Source: Embiotoca jacksoni (taxonomy: Eukaryota > Chordata > Actinopteri > Embiotocidae). Taken from it: a stretch of DNA of 64,000 bases. The DNA lies in assembly GCA_022577435.1 (NCBI GenBank), contig JAKOON010000011.1, forward strand, positions 2,119,001 to 2,183,000, read 5' to 3'. The first letter of the stretch is position 1, and each line of letters opens with the position of its first letter. This document shows positions 25,181 through 37,909 of this stretch, piece after piece. The position numbers and the translations under genes were made by a program. The notes below the pieces were generated by a model. It saw nothing but the letters and a program-made list of their open reading frames with translations, ran no database searches and was not told where the DNA came from.

Positions 25181-27205
25181 TCAGATGTGTTCAGATTAGA
25201 TATTTAAGACAAAATCTGATACCATACAGTATCAATTATTCCTCAGCCTGAAACCTGGGCACCACCGTGTTTTATGAAAGAATGTATTTTGCCTAATTTA
25301 CATTTTCACTCCATGTCTTCACTTCTTTTCCACTCTCTAAATATACTATTGCTTCTGCTGTAACTCAATTTATCCTGGTGTATCCTTTAGTAGGGCTCCC
25401 AGCCGAAGCAGTGATAATTACTCAGAACCATCCCATTTGATATCTCAGACACTTTTCCGATGGCTGCAGGCGGAGCTCTCGTCTAAACGTGGAGGTACAT
25501 CGATGCGCCTGTGAGCGCTTTAATTGATTCGGAGTGAGCCGCGCGGAGACGGACGCACTCGGCAGCTTTAATCACCTGCAGGATGAAAACCTGCTTTTTG
25601 TACTGTACAGAACAAGAGAATGTCCGTTAACATGGAGCTGAGCTTCATGCACAATCGACAGGATCCACTGAGACTCAGCGCATGTTTGACTGTGTTCTGT
25701 GGTGGGAAAAGAAACCAGGTCTGCTGCTGCTTCCTTAAGTTTAGTGCCGATTAATTCTGCTCATAATGTGACAGACGCATGAAAGCTGATTGCACATACT
25801 TTCAAGAACATGAATAATGAATGCAGAGCTGCTCTGTGTCGTACGGTACAGAACAGAGAGCAGATTCAAAACATTTAAACGTTATTCGGAGCAAGTGGAC
25901 CGTGACCGAGTTAAGCAAGAGATTGAGCAATGAATTGCTGCTCTCATTATCTGTCCTTTCTCTTTTTCTTGCTTCCTCTCGGTCTGAGTAAATATTATTG
26001 AAAGACGTCGGGCATCTGTGTCCTGGAGGAGGCATCGTAAATAACAGCCGCTGAGAGATATGGCGTTCAATACAGGAGATATGAAAGGGAGGAGAGGAGC
26101 TATAGCAAGTTTGATTAATGAGGTGGTGTAAAGGAACGTGTGTGGGGTAGATTGATCCATAGCCATTCACGCTATCTTCAAACTTTTTTTTCCCCCTTTT
26201 GAATAGTTTCAACCACTCAATTGTTCAAACTGATCACTGCATAATAAAGACTTATTTATATCCTCACTATTTCTCTTTAGTGTTGCAGTTAACAGCAAAA
26301 AGGTCATGAAATCTCAGCCATGGTCTGGTTTTTTTTGGATGTTCCTCGTGTTTTTGTGGATATCCATTCAAACCAACAGATATTGTGTGTATGTTAGACA
26401 CACCAAATTCTATTAATTTTTTTTGCTGTTTGGTAAGTTATTAAAACAAACAAACAAACGTGGAATCCAGAAACTTAAGTAATTCAAGTCACGTTTATTT
26501 ATAATACCTCATTATTACTTAAAAGCTGTGCCTCCAGGAAAAAACTATCTTGAAATCCCAATACTAAACGCAAAACAAATCCTGTGATTTTTTTTTGGGG
26601 GCAAAAAATGTTGTCTACAGACGCTCTACTGAAAGTATTACAGCATATGATAACCTTTTTCAAACAAAACTCGCTTTATTAACAAAAATAACTGCTAAAT
26701 CCTGGAAAGACTGTGCAATATCTAAAGAGGCCTAACGGGCCCACAACAGCACATGCTGCAAACTAAGTCTGAATTAATGATGAAGAAAGAAATCATAAGT
26801 CATTAAGTAAAATAAAAAGATAAGATCATGTAAGAAACCCAGACAGAGAAAATTTAGAGAGAAAGTTTCCCTCTCTGATGGCCTGGTACGCAGTTAGAGC
26901 CATTGGTGAGAAAAGTTATTAATAAAACAAAACTGCTGACAGGACTTTTTTAAAGTCTTAAACATTAGATGTTGCTTTGTTACCTTCTTTCGTGCACCAC
27001 CACAGTGATAGCAGCTATACATTTGGCCCCTGTCAGTTAAACCAGCATCAATCATTTGCTCCATTCACCTGAAAATGATAGATAGAAATAGTATAGCAGC
27101 ACTGTAGGCATTATGACACATATCTTATACAATCAGCACAGTTTGGTCCTATTAGACAATCTTGTGAAATTTGATCTAAATGATCGTGTATGAAGGTTTA
27201 AGTTA

Positions 27206-27590
27206 GTGCAGCATGGTCGAGCAGGGTTAACGATGTCACCTCACATTAAGAAGATTCTGAGCTTAAACCTGCTGGTCGGCTGGAGACTTCCTGTGTGGAG
27301 TTTGTATGTTCTCACTGTGCCTGCGTGGGCTTTTTCTGAGTCTTCTGGCTTCCTCACACAGTCCAAAGACTTGCGTTTTAGGTTAACTGATTTTAAATTT
27401 GCTGTAGATGTTAATGTGAGTGTAAATCATTGTCTGTCTTTCTGTGTTGACCATGTGATGGACTTGCGACCTGTCCCAGGTGTAACCCACCTTCACCTAC
27501 TGTGAAGTCAGCTGGGATTGGCTCCGCCCCCTCCAGAAATCCTGTCCAGGATGAAATGGGTATAGATAATGAATGCAATGGATGGATGCT
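27206..27590 (+). repeat. tRNA-derived SINE, nearly full length
   Basis: It starts with a tRNA-like head (gcatggtcgagcagggttaa, an A-box-like stretch), followed by a decayed B-box region. The body blocks tgtgtggagtttgtatgttc, gcttcctcacacagtccaaa and gctgggattggctccgcccc are those of a SINE common in teleosts. The 3' end is a short atgg tandem, ggatggatg. It is old: many substitutions and a poor B box suggest it is no longer transcribed. Confidence 0.8.
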
Positions 27591-27609
27591 TGAGTTAGAG
27601 CCATAAATA

Positions 27610-27692
27610 TGTTTTGTGAAGGTGACCTTTGACCACCAAAATCAAATCAGTTCATCCTCGAGTCCAACGTTTGTGCCATTTGAATATATGCG
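27610..27692 (-). repeat. Dispersed repeat, copy B (reverse)
   Basis: On the minus strand it reads caaatggcacaaacgttgga, then a gaggatgaactgattt block, then gtggtcaaaggtcacc, matching the copies at 12388 and 41235. It directly follows the SINE at 27206-27590. Confidence 0.65.
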
Positions 27693-29340
27693 CCCAGAAT
27701 TGTTGAATTGTAATGTTTATTTCAGTCTTTGAATTGTTAAATAAGTTAAATCAGTTCTGTAAAATAAACTAATACAACTAAAAACATTATAGTTTCACTG
27801 GAGCCTGCTACAGTAAAAAACATATTGTTTTTTAAACGTACACTGACTCCACTGTGTGCTGTGAAACTGGCTCAGTGTGGGTCTACCTGTCGGAGTGACA
27901 CATGCAAACTCTACTGATGTGGAAACGGGCGTGTGTGATTCCTCCGTTTGTTCATTGCTCCCTCTTGGTGTCGGGGAAACACTTCATCTGCAGGCTCGCC
28001 TGCTGCCGGTCACACGCTTCGCCCTTCTCCCAAAGGCACAAACGCATGCTGCTGATAGATGCATCGGACTTTGAAAATGGTGCCAACGCTGCACAGCATT
28101 GATGGCTATGATCCATTCACACCGCTGACAGATCCGCTTTCTTCCCAGCTGCACTTGGATTTCCAACAAGCCATCAAACAAACGTATTCCAGTTTTGTTA
28201 CAGCTCGCTCGTTCTACAGAGCTCCCCAGGCCTGAAATCACTGCTGCCTGTTGTAATTGAACAAACACACTATGGACCCACAATGGAGCAGTGCCACCAA
28301 AGAGTAATTAGTCATTTTAATCTCTTAACTTGTGCTAATGTGAGTACAGAATTACACTCCGAACTCTCTTTGCTGTCTTTGTTTTGTACTGTTTGTAAGA
28401 TTGTCACTTTCTCTTGTGTATTTTTGTGTCAACCAATATGCACATCTTTCTTAGATATTTTGAGTTTGATTTCCCTTCTTAATATTTTTAATAATTTTTG
28501 CAAAAATACTTTTGCAAATACAGGTTACACCAGGCAGCGGGAAGCAAAAGGGAACCATCGACAACTGGACAGTTGTCAATAAGGGCAGAAAAAGACATCC
28601 GTGAGCCTGAAGACGTTCCTAATGGAGCAGCAATGTTCAATACAGCAGCCAATACATGGATTAAAAGTCAAATTTGCTATAGAGACATCAACATTTTAAG
28701 GAAAACAATGATCATTTAGTTTTTGGAGATAGTGCCGAACTCTTCTTTCACAAATTTAAAGAGGTTGGTCCTCTCTTGTCCCCATTAAGCTCAAAGCTTG
28801 TGTGTTTGCATTGAGCATGTGAATTACATGCTCTGTTAAAGTAATGATTTTTTTTCCCATGTTGCTGCCACACCACTGTGATGAAGTGGTTCATTTCCAG
28901 AGCGTTTTTTTCCCCGTGTATTGTTTCACATATTGAAGCCCCAGTAACGTGGAATGTTATATAGTGAAAAATGGGGAATCTGTTGACTTTGACTATCAGC
29001 TTTTCCTCGTGTAGGAAACAACAGTCGGCTTCTGTTTTACTGAGGAAACCCAACGAGTTCAATTAGTGGGGCTACTCAAGTTAGTTTATTTTGGGCATCA
29101 GAGGACATTTACAGCACATCACACTGGATGTTTCTCGAGTGGAGCTGCAGGAGGCCTTTTCAGTGTTTGCGTAGTGCTGGGCGGCACCAGCACGTCTTCA
29201 GGGTTGACTTCACACTGAATTGCATCCTGTCGCGTCTCCAGTGTGTGTGAGTCTGTGTGTGTGAACAAGGAATTTAAGAGAGGATGCGTTTCAGGACACT
29301 TCTGCAGTGTTCAGCCATGACGGCTGCAGCAGGGGGCATC

Positions 29341-29342
<2 letters not shown>

Positions 29343-29405
<63 letters not shown>
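29343..29405. repeat. (TG)n microsatellite
   Basis: About 63 bp of pure TG. Confidence 0.97.
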
Positions 29406-29408
<3 letters not shown>

Positions 29409-29834
29409 TATGTTGACTGTGTGTGTTAGGAGTTAGTCTCTTGTGGAACATTCACTTAATAAAGGAATAAATTAATTCTGAATTTTCTCAGTGTGTCTTC
29501 CCTCAGTCATTTTATTTTATGGATCATAAGTAAAAGTAAACATTTGTTTGGATTTTTTTTTTTTAGTTCATGGCACATGCTGAGTTTTGCCTTTGTAAGA
29601 TTACGTTATTTGAATTGGGACAATCTGGATATTTTTTTCCCTCTTTATGTGATAGAGTGTTGATGATAAATGTATCAACCAGTGCAATAATACAATATGA
29701 CATCTTTCTCCATAATCTCCAAGTGTATGAGATACTTTAATATTGAATTTATATACCAAGTTTTGTTTGTAGTATAAATGTAGAGGTGGATTCATGACAG
29801 TCGACTTTTTATTTTAACAATCACTGCCGCACAA

Positions 29835-29835
<1 letters not shown>

Positions 29836-29884
<49 letters not shown>
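29836..29884. repeat. (GT)n microsatellite
   Basis: About 49 bp of GT, 430 bp after the previous TG tract. Confidence 0.97.
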
Positions 29885-29885
<1 letters not shown>

Positions 29886-30871
29886 GTGTATGTGTGCAAC
29901 AGATCTTCTAAGACAGGTCTTTGCTGACAGCACTAAAACAGGGTGAAAGGCAATTTAGCTGTCTACTGTTACGGTTTATTGTTCCTGTACTGCCTGTATC
30001 GCTCTCATACATCTGATCTGTGTTTGCACCTCTCGATGTTTCTCTGTGTGACTGTGTGCTGCGATTGCACACTTTGATGCACTTGGCTGTGCATACTTTG
30101 TGTTCATGACAACTTATCAAGTGTGTGAAATTAGCAGGAGCAATTAGCACTGAGTGGTTTCAACTGTTCCCATCTCATCTGCCAGCACCAATGAAGAAAT
30201 GCTTTTAACAGAAGACTGGAGGAGCGTTTTCTTTGACTCTCATAAATCCACCTTTCAAAACCAAAACCTCATCTAAACCCTCATGAAAGCAGAGACTTTG
30301 TGTTCTTGTGAAGGACATCAGAATGAGCAGTGGGAGTTCAAACACACTCGGGTCTGAAAAGTCACCTGTCTAAGCAGCGAGTTCTTTTTCCCAAACTGTA
30401 AAATACTGCCATTTAGTCAAAGCTGTTGCTGTCAGAGAGATACGCACAAGATACGCCTCTGCTTTATCACTTTGACCACCCAGGTCAAAGATGGAGTTCA
30501 TGTGACGGAGTATAAAGAGCAACAAAGTACACATAGGGAGGAGGTGAGGGACTGCTGGAACAAACACAGGACTTTCAGACCGTGAGAAAGAAAAAGTGCA
30601 AAAGTTACTTACTTAATGTAAGATTTGTATCTCTGAATGTACGTTGATGACCATGATATTTTTCTAAACCTAACCATGGGGTTTTTGTCACCCAAACCTG
30701 AGGCACCTTGTGTGTATCTCTGAGACACCAGCAGGCTGGGACAAAACAGCAGTATTTTATGCCCTGAGGTGTACTTTCTATTCCTCTATATTTATTTGAC
30801 AGCTTTAGAAGATTTGACACAATGGATAACATAAAAAGCTTTTAAAATACAACACATTGTTGAAGATGAAA

Positions 30872-31435
30872 GCAGCGGTTTCCAACCTGTTTGTCTGCTG
30901 ACGTCTTACAAAAAGCAGTGTGTAGTCGGGGTCACATTTCACATGTCTGAGTTGTTAACAGCTTCACCAAACACGGATTCTTCCTTCTAAACTTCTAACA
31001 AGGTTTCATTGCAATACATATTCACATTATCCAACATCTTACCAAAAATCAAAGATTAAAGAAAAGGTTTGTGGATCAGAATTTTGTTTTCTTCTTTCAT
31101 CTCAGTAATCATCTGATGAACCCTCAGATTTATCTGCTGTCCCTGCATGTAAAGCTGATATAAAGCAGTTCATACCAGCTCCACCTGCAGCAGCTACAAC
31201 AGTAACGTGCTGCTGACACACTGATGCTTCACTATTAATGATGTCATTTATAATAATACATACCTAACCAGTATTTTCACTTTAATACTTGAACCACATT
31301 TTGCTTCTAATACTTCTGTACTTCTGTAGGATTATTTGTGCAGGTCTTTTACTTATAATGGAGTCCACTTCCGTGCTGTATTCATACTTTCACTTCAGTA
31401 AATGATCTGAATACTTTTTCCAGCTGTGGGTAACA
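30872..31435 (+). repeat. Old composite repeat
   Basis: It opens with cagcggtttccaacctg, a hAT-type end, and continues with blocks such as gcagtgtgtagtcggggtca and atctgctgtccctgcatgta known from a common fish repeat. From about 31150 it passes into a second repeat containing ccagctccacctgcagcagc and ending near ctgaatactttttccagctg. The matching right end of the first repeat is missing. Confidence 0.55.
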
Positions 31436-34427
31436 TTGCAACTAATTGGTAAAAATGTATTTCGACATTTAAACGTATAACTTCCCGACTTACTGTAATT
31501 CATGTAGAGACTGTATTACTTCAATGAACTATTTCAGAACATCCACCTCCACCACACTATATTTTACAAATAATTGTGCAGTCTTGTCACACATGGATAT
31601 TAGTAAATTATATCATTCAGGGTTTTTGGAGCTTTAGTTACCACACATGAAAAGTTTGTAATACAATTGGGGCCATTTATTACATACTCTTTATATAAGC
31701 AGGCTTTATGGTTTGATCCCTCAAGGCTCGCAAGTCACTTCTGAATCTGTAATTTCCCTGACATCAGGTGCCTTTAAGCCTCCTGCAGTATATGACAATG
31801 CATTTCTAAGTGATGGAATTGGATGGCCTCTGCAGCCGGGATCCGTGCCGTCAGCTTCTGCGTATGAAATGGATTGCCTGGACTGTCATGAGAATGTGCT
31901 GTTTTATTTTTTGTATTTTTTGTAGTATTGTCTGAATGCAGTTTACCTGCCGTTGCCATTTCCCATTATGCCCTGCCGTATATTCCATTATTTTCCAAGC
32001 ACTGTTTGTTCTGCTTGCGAAGCAGCGGTGAGCTTCATCAGCCCGATGTCACAATCAGCACTTTCCTCCAGGGATGAGGCATTAGGACCGCCATACCACA
32101 GCTGCTTCGTTGATTACTACAGTTTCTTATTCACAGGATGGAGGGCGGTCTGTTAAACTTGCTGGCCTCCCTCCTCTGCCTACATTACCCTCCATCTTTG
32201 TCTTTTCTCCTTGTGTGTCACGTTGCCCTAAAGTCCCTGCACTCCCGCTTCTCATTGCATCTAAACAACTGCTCATTCTGCTTTCTTCCTCCATTTCCCA
32301 TGAATGCAGTTACGTTTCTTAGACCAGCACACACCATGATAGAGCCTGTTTGGACCCATAAATCAAAGTGATGATCTGTGCATGCTGGTTGGCGAAGTGT
32401 CTAACAAAAAAGCCAGTGTGCTTGGATCAAACAATCACCACACAAAAAGCCACCCCAGTAATTTAAGTGAAATTCCTGCTTCAGACTGCGGATGCATTTT
32501 GAGCCTTATGATTCATTTTTCAAAGGTTCCTCTGCAGTGACATCGTCGTCATCCCTTAGAAATATTTTGTCCTCCTCCAAAACAACTAATCTCAACATAA
32601 TTATAGCTGTGTCCCAGTTCCATAATAATAGTGTACACTATGTCCTACATATTTCAATTTACACCCTGTTCGCAGTTATAGGATATAAAAAAAATCAATT
32701 GCATAGATAGACATCAGTCAAGCTGAGAACCTGGAAACCACAACCACCGAAACACAATTTTAATAATTTTGTTTTTTTTATTCTGAGATCAGAACTTTTC
32801 ATGTTTGTTTTAATTAGTTTTCTCTGGAAATTTCACCCCAGCTTCCTGTTTTGCAACATTTTGAACAACCAGCAAACTGTGCCATCCTGATTGCTTTTCG
32901 ATTCCCGGGCCCCCCCCCCGGCAATGTGTGGCAGCTCACAGGGAGGTGACACATGTGTGGGTGATATGCATATTTCAAATTAAGGATATACAGTAGTCTT
33001 TGTCATCAACACAGTCAGAACTTTGACACAGTAATAACATGAAGTAGACAGGGAATTTTCCATTTTTACTTCATGCTGTTTTGTTTGATTTTTATATGCA
33101 AGTATCTCGCTGTCCCTCGCTTTTTTAGCTTCACATTCTCTGTGTGTGAGTAAAGGCTGCTGGCGGGGCAGCTGCCCGTGTGCTGCTGAACTTGTCTGTC
33201 ACATACTTTTATCTGCGGTTCTGCATTGCTGCTGCCCGTGGAGAGAGGCGGACGTAGAGCAGGGAGAGAGTGATGGCAGGCATTTTGGTAGAAAGCAGGG
33301 ATCTTCAGAGCTGACAGGGTTTTGTTGCATCAGAATTGAAGTTATTATCTCTCGGCACAAATCAAGATGGTGAAATTGATTCAGCTGGATCGTTGTTTTC
33401 TAAGAGATGGGCCTCCTCTGCAATCCACAGCACTCTGACAAGTAGTAATTTTAGCTGTTGCTTGGAGCATATGTTAATAGGCATTTCAACAGAAGCATTT
33501 AGGAGTTCCTTGCAATACCTGCAGGGAGAAGACAAATGAAGATTGATGGGATGGGTAGCTTTTATTTGTGGCTCACAAAAGGAGAGAATGGAGGGACACA
33601 GTTTGGTTACAGATTTATCTGGATTCTTGACATAGAGCACCTTTGGGAAGTCTTTACACCACATCATGCTCTGGCCTTTATGATGTTTTTTTTTTTGTTG
33701 TTTTGTTTTTTTATATAGCTCTGCAGTATTGAATACTTAAAAAAAACTATAACAAATCATAAACATAAGTACAATGACAGATTACAAAATGACATAGCTG
33801 AGTTGGACAACAGAGTAGCTCCAGTAAAGACAGAATCAGCATTTGATCAGATTTGTTTTTGATCTATTAGGATCAGGATCAGGATTGGCAAGGCTGTAGT
33901 GTCTCCACCCTCAAAATGAGATGAGAAGTCTGCTCAGACTCAGGTCTGTTTGTTGTGACACCCTCAGAGATTCTGCGTCTGTATTGAGCCCGTGGATGTG
34001 CTTCACAAACCTGGAGACTGTTGCAATATCTGTTTTAAAATCTGCCGTGTCTCTGATGATTTTTAGTTTGAAATGAAACTAGAGAGTCCTGTTTGTGTTG
34101 GTGGTCGGTGCACAAGGACTGTTTGATCATTAAGAGCTTCAACACTATTCAGTTTGATTTCTACAGACTACCGGGCTCATGGGAATACATTGATCTGCAG
34201 AGGGATTGCACGCACCGCAAGCCATCAGAAGGCAATGAGGCACAGCCTGCAGCAGTTTTCAGTAGAAATGTTTTACAAATCTTCTTGTGTGTCTGTGGTT
34301 GTTTGGTCATTTGTGGTTTTATCAACGTTGGAGAAGCACCGCAGAAATCGCTTGCTTCAGTCTGCAACCAAATTTGCCTTTCAGCCTGTTTTAGTTTTGT
34401 GTCCCATTTCATGCATGTCTTTGTGTC

Positions 34428-34429
<2 letters not shown>

Positions 34430-34476
<47 letters not shown>
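34430..34476 (+). repeat. (TG)n tract just upstream of whirlin exon
   Basis: About 47 bp of TG ending 179 bp before the acceptor of the exon at 34656. In the sense transcript this is a UG repeat. Confidence 0.97.
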
Positions 34477-34477
<1 letters not shown>

Positions 34478-34655
34478 GGAGCATGTCATGGCCTTATCAA
34501 ATTAAATGAAATTAAAGTGACTGAGGTGTGGATTTGTGAGTACACTGTGTTCTTTCAACCTGGACTCACGTATGTTCTGAGAAATACAGATTATTGAGTT
34601 GTTTTCGTCATGACGCCTGAATTCGCTCTCCTCTGCTCTCCTCTCGTCTCGGCAG

Positions 34656-34874
34656 GTTCTGAAGGGCAGTAAAAAGCTTTGTCTGTCAGTGCGCTCAGTC
34701 GGCCGGATTCCAGGTGGCTACGTCACCAACCATGTTTATACCTGGGTCGACCCTCAGGGCCGAAGTGTGTCCCCTCCTCCTGACCTGCCGGAGCATCGGA
34801 GCGCCACCCTGAGAAGAACCGACAGCCAGCGACGCAGCAACATGCAGCTACTGCAGGAAGGAGACGAGAAGAAG
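34656..34874 (+). CDS. whrn: Whirlin exon: end of PDZ1 and PDZ1-PDZ2 linker
   Basis: This internal exon encodes 73 residues in phase 0. It is preceded by a pyrimidine-rich acceptor ending in cag and followed by a gtagaa donor. The translation starts VLKGSKKLCLSV, the last helix and strand of PDZ1, then reads GRIPGGYVTNHVYTWVDPQG, a block characteristic of whirlin between PDZ1 and PDZ2. A proline- and arginine-rich linker follows, ending LLQEGDEKK. Whirlin is a scaffold that organises the Usher type 2 complex at hair-cell stereocilia and the photoreceptor periciliary membrane and binds partners such as usherin and myosin XVa; that role is known for the family, not seen here. The match to my memory of mammalian whirlin is close through the GRIPGGY block and looser in the linker. 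I cannot say whether this is the a or b teleost paralogue. An open frame continues past the donor for about 28 codons but is intronic. Confidence 0.95.
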
Positions 34875-35460
34875 GTAGAAGCATTAAATACCAAACACTG
34901 GAGTATTACAACATCAGAGCAGGGCTTACGATACCAGCCAGTCACATCTTTAAATGAATAATAGAAAACAAATGTAGAAAAGGAGCGGTCCCTTAGTACA
35001 CTGAGTATGCACTTAACAGTTTGTACTTGCAGCAAAGTTAATATTAACACTACTTGCATGTTTATTTTCCTAAATGCCCTTAAAACTCTGAAAGCAATGA
35101 TAAAAACCTAAAATATTTATGGAGAATGTTAAAAGGCAAGCTAAATGAAGCTGAGCTGAAGTAAGCAACAACATCTACAAGTGTTTGATCCATAAATCAT
35201 AAACACTGGAACAAATATTCCAACCTCCTCCAAAGGCACTGACTGAAAATGTGCCTCCGGACTGTGAACCGACTGTAAGGCTGACAAGAGTCTTGTTTTC
35301 ACATTCAGGAAAGGTTTTCTGACTGTCAACCGTTTCAAAGCACCGTTTCTTTGGACTTTCTTTGGACATGTTTTTGTGTTAGACTTGATGTTTAATTATT
35401 TCAACTTGAAGGGAATTTGTGCTTGAGTCGAATAAGGATATGTCTTATGTAGCTTTAGAG

Positions 35461-36387
35461 CAGGGGTGCCCAATAGGTCGATCGCGATCTACCAGTCAAT
35501 CGCAACGTCTATGCTTGGAGATCGCACCTCATTATAAACAACTAAGCCATTCGTTTTTGTTTTTAATATACCACTTGATTGATATAAAAAGAAGCCACTC
35601 TATGGCCAGTGGCTTCTGTAGATTTCAAGACTTCGTTTTACGCCAGCCAATCGCTACATTCATGTGTTTTCCATTTGGAGAAGACAGTGAGGTGGCCTCA
35701 AACATCGCAACACTGTTTCATCGTCCAAATTCTCAACCCTCCTTCCCGCTTGAATAGCACATCGACTATTCATCACCGAGAGATAAAGCATATATCCTAT
35801 GAAACTGCATGATTTGAGCTTTCCAACAATGTCAGCGGCTCGTCTGCGTGACAAAGTGATGCATCACTCTGCATATAGCTCCGCCTCCATCTCCACACCC
35901 ACTACTCTTGATTGAATTACGCCCGAAGTCCCAATCGATTCACACCGTGCATATAGAAAAAATAAACAGCACAACTTACCATTTCTGATTATACTCATTG
36001 TTTCTCTGTTCGACAAATTGTTTTCAACTAATCCAGTTTGAAATCACAGCTGACTTCTGCATGGTCGCCAAAAAAAGGGCTGGCATGACATCCCACTTTG
36101 TATGAAGAATACAAAAAAAGAATGTATTTGCAGGGATACCTAACAGCCGAGTTTTATGCAAATCACATGGGCGAATGCCCTGAGTGGGAGTCTCTGGTTT
36201 GGGCCGCTGGCCACCCGCAGCCATCCAAATAAGATAAATAAATATATTGTGATGTGGAGGGTTCATTCCATAATGCAAGGTACATCTATATGCATTTTCA
36301 GCAATGGCATTTTTTGGGGGAGCATATCACTTGGAGCTGGCCATTTTAGAAGTAGCTAACAAGCCAAAGGAGTGTGGGCACCCCTAC
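35461..36387. mobile_element. hAT-like non-autonomous element
   Basis: The left end caggggtgcccaa and the right end, read in reverse as taggggtgcccac, form short terminal inverted repeats. The flanks ctttagag (35453-35460) and cgttacag (36388-36395) agree at 6 of 8 bases, fitting the 8-bp duplication of hAT elements. The interior, with a gatcgcgatctacc block near the left end, resembles a hAT-derived repeat common in fish. The 112-codon + frame inside it shows no transposase motif. Confidence 0.7.
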
Positions 36388-37429
36388 GTTACAGAATAGC
36401 GAACATGAACCTGAACTAAAATCATTCCATCACCTTATAATGTAGTAAAACGTGATGGTTGTCATGGACACATCACATTTTTCCTAAACTATCCACAATA
36501 GCCACTTTATTTTGAGATGTCATGTCCAGTTAAAGCAGGAACTAAAAAAGTTTAAGTAGTTTTTATTGTCAGCAAACTGAGTTATCATGGCAGGCAGGAT
36601 GAAATAAATAAAGTGATGGATGAAAAATGATAGACACAGCAAAAAAAAAAAAACGAATAAAAATACAATAACAGTAATTGGTCCATGAGTCCTACCACCC
36701 CCCACCCTGTCATCACCTCATGGCCTACAGGCAACGAGCTGTCAGAGTTGTTTAAAAGATTTATGACACTAGAGCTTTCAATTTTTTAGCATCTGAGAGC
36801 TGCACATTAATCTTTACTGCTTCAGCCCTATTAATACAGGCTGTAGTTAGTACCATGCAGATAACATTTAGAAAATATTAATTTAGTGTCTTGTAGATGG
36901 GTTGGCTGATTTAGCTCTTTCACTTGAGATATTAATATATATTCCTGATATTGGAGTAAATTAAATAAATGTGTGCATTTTAAATCAAATCATTTAGAGC
37001 TACTTGTCCGATGTGTCGCTTCATGTGATGGATATGAGACGAGAATCTGATTGAATTTGTAAGAAAATCTGTGTCATTACTTAATATTGTGAACATCATC
37101 AGCTCTGTAGTTAAGGGATGACTGTTAATGTGCTGTGCATTATGCAAACTAAAACTCTGTCTGACACACAGCTGGTCTGATGAGACTGTCCTCCTTCAAA
37201 AGTTGACCCAATTGTTCTTTTGTGTGGGCAGCTTACGACCCGCAGTTGTTTTAAGGTTAAGTGATGTCTAGCAGTCATACAAATAACAACAATCTGTTGT
37301 CCTGGAGATGTGACATCGTTTAGATGACGTCTATATGATGTGAGTTTTTCCTTGTTCGGTGGATGGCTCGTTACAATAGAGGACTTGAGTGCAAGACACC
37401 ACTGTTCATTCCTGTTTCTATACTTGAGT

Positions 37430-37800
37430 CAAGGTTTAGAAGATCCTTTTCACCCACAGCTATCAGGCTTTACAGCACCTCAGCCAGGGGCAGCAGCTTG
37501 TGACCTGGACTGTTGCGTGTCCCCCTCCTGTCCTGCCTGTGCTCTCCCTCCGTTGGACTGTGCACTAGTATTGTCAGGACTTCCAGGATATTAAGGAACT
37601 GTGTTTTTTCTTATTGCCACTTTTTATTTAATTTATCTACAACGTATTTATTTAGTGATGGCTTGAATTGTATTAATCCTTCTTTCACACTTTTTTTTAA
37701 CCCACAATTACCACACACTTTGGCTTTTATTGGTTGATTATTATATTGTACTGTGCTTTAAATCTAGATTTATGTGAGCTACTGGATACATTCATTTCTC
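37430..37800 (+). pseudogene. LINE (L2-like) 3' end fragment
   Basis: In one + frame the sequence from about 37430 reads SRFRRSFSPTAIRLYSTSAR and stops soon after at a tga near 37500. The RRSF..AIRLY ending is the carboxy terminus typical of fish L2-like LINE ORF2, the same family type as the minus-strand fragment near 17 kb. About 300 bp of T-rich 3' untranslated-like sequence follows and runs into a (CATC)n tract. Only the last few tens of codons remain. Confidence 0.6.
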
Positions 37801-37909
37801 CATCCCTCCATCCCTCCATCCCTCCATCCATCCATCCATCCATCCATCCATCCATCCATCCATCCATCCATCCATCCATCCATCCATCCAACCAACCAAA
37901 CCAACCAAC
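37801..37909. repeat. (CATC)n / (CCAA)n tandem
   Basis: It begins with catccctcc variants, becomes pure CATC to about 37890, then changes to accaaccaa. It follows directly on a LINE 3' end and may be the expanded tail of that element. Confidence 0.95.

Noticed and set aside
34093..34597. Two + frames of 138 and 147 codons just upstream of the whirlin exon
   Set aside because: Both run through the TG tract, have no whirlin-like sequence and do not lead into the exon by splicing.
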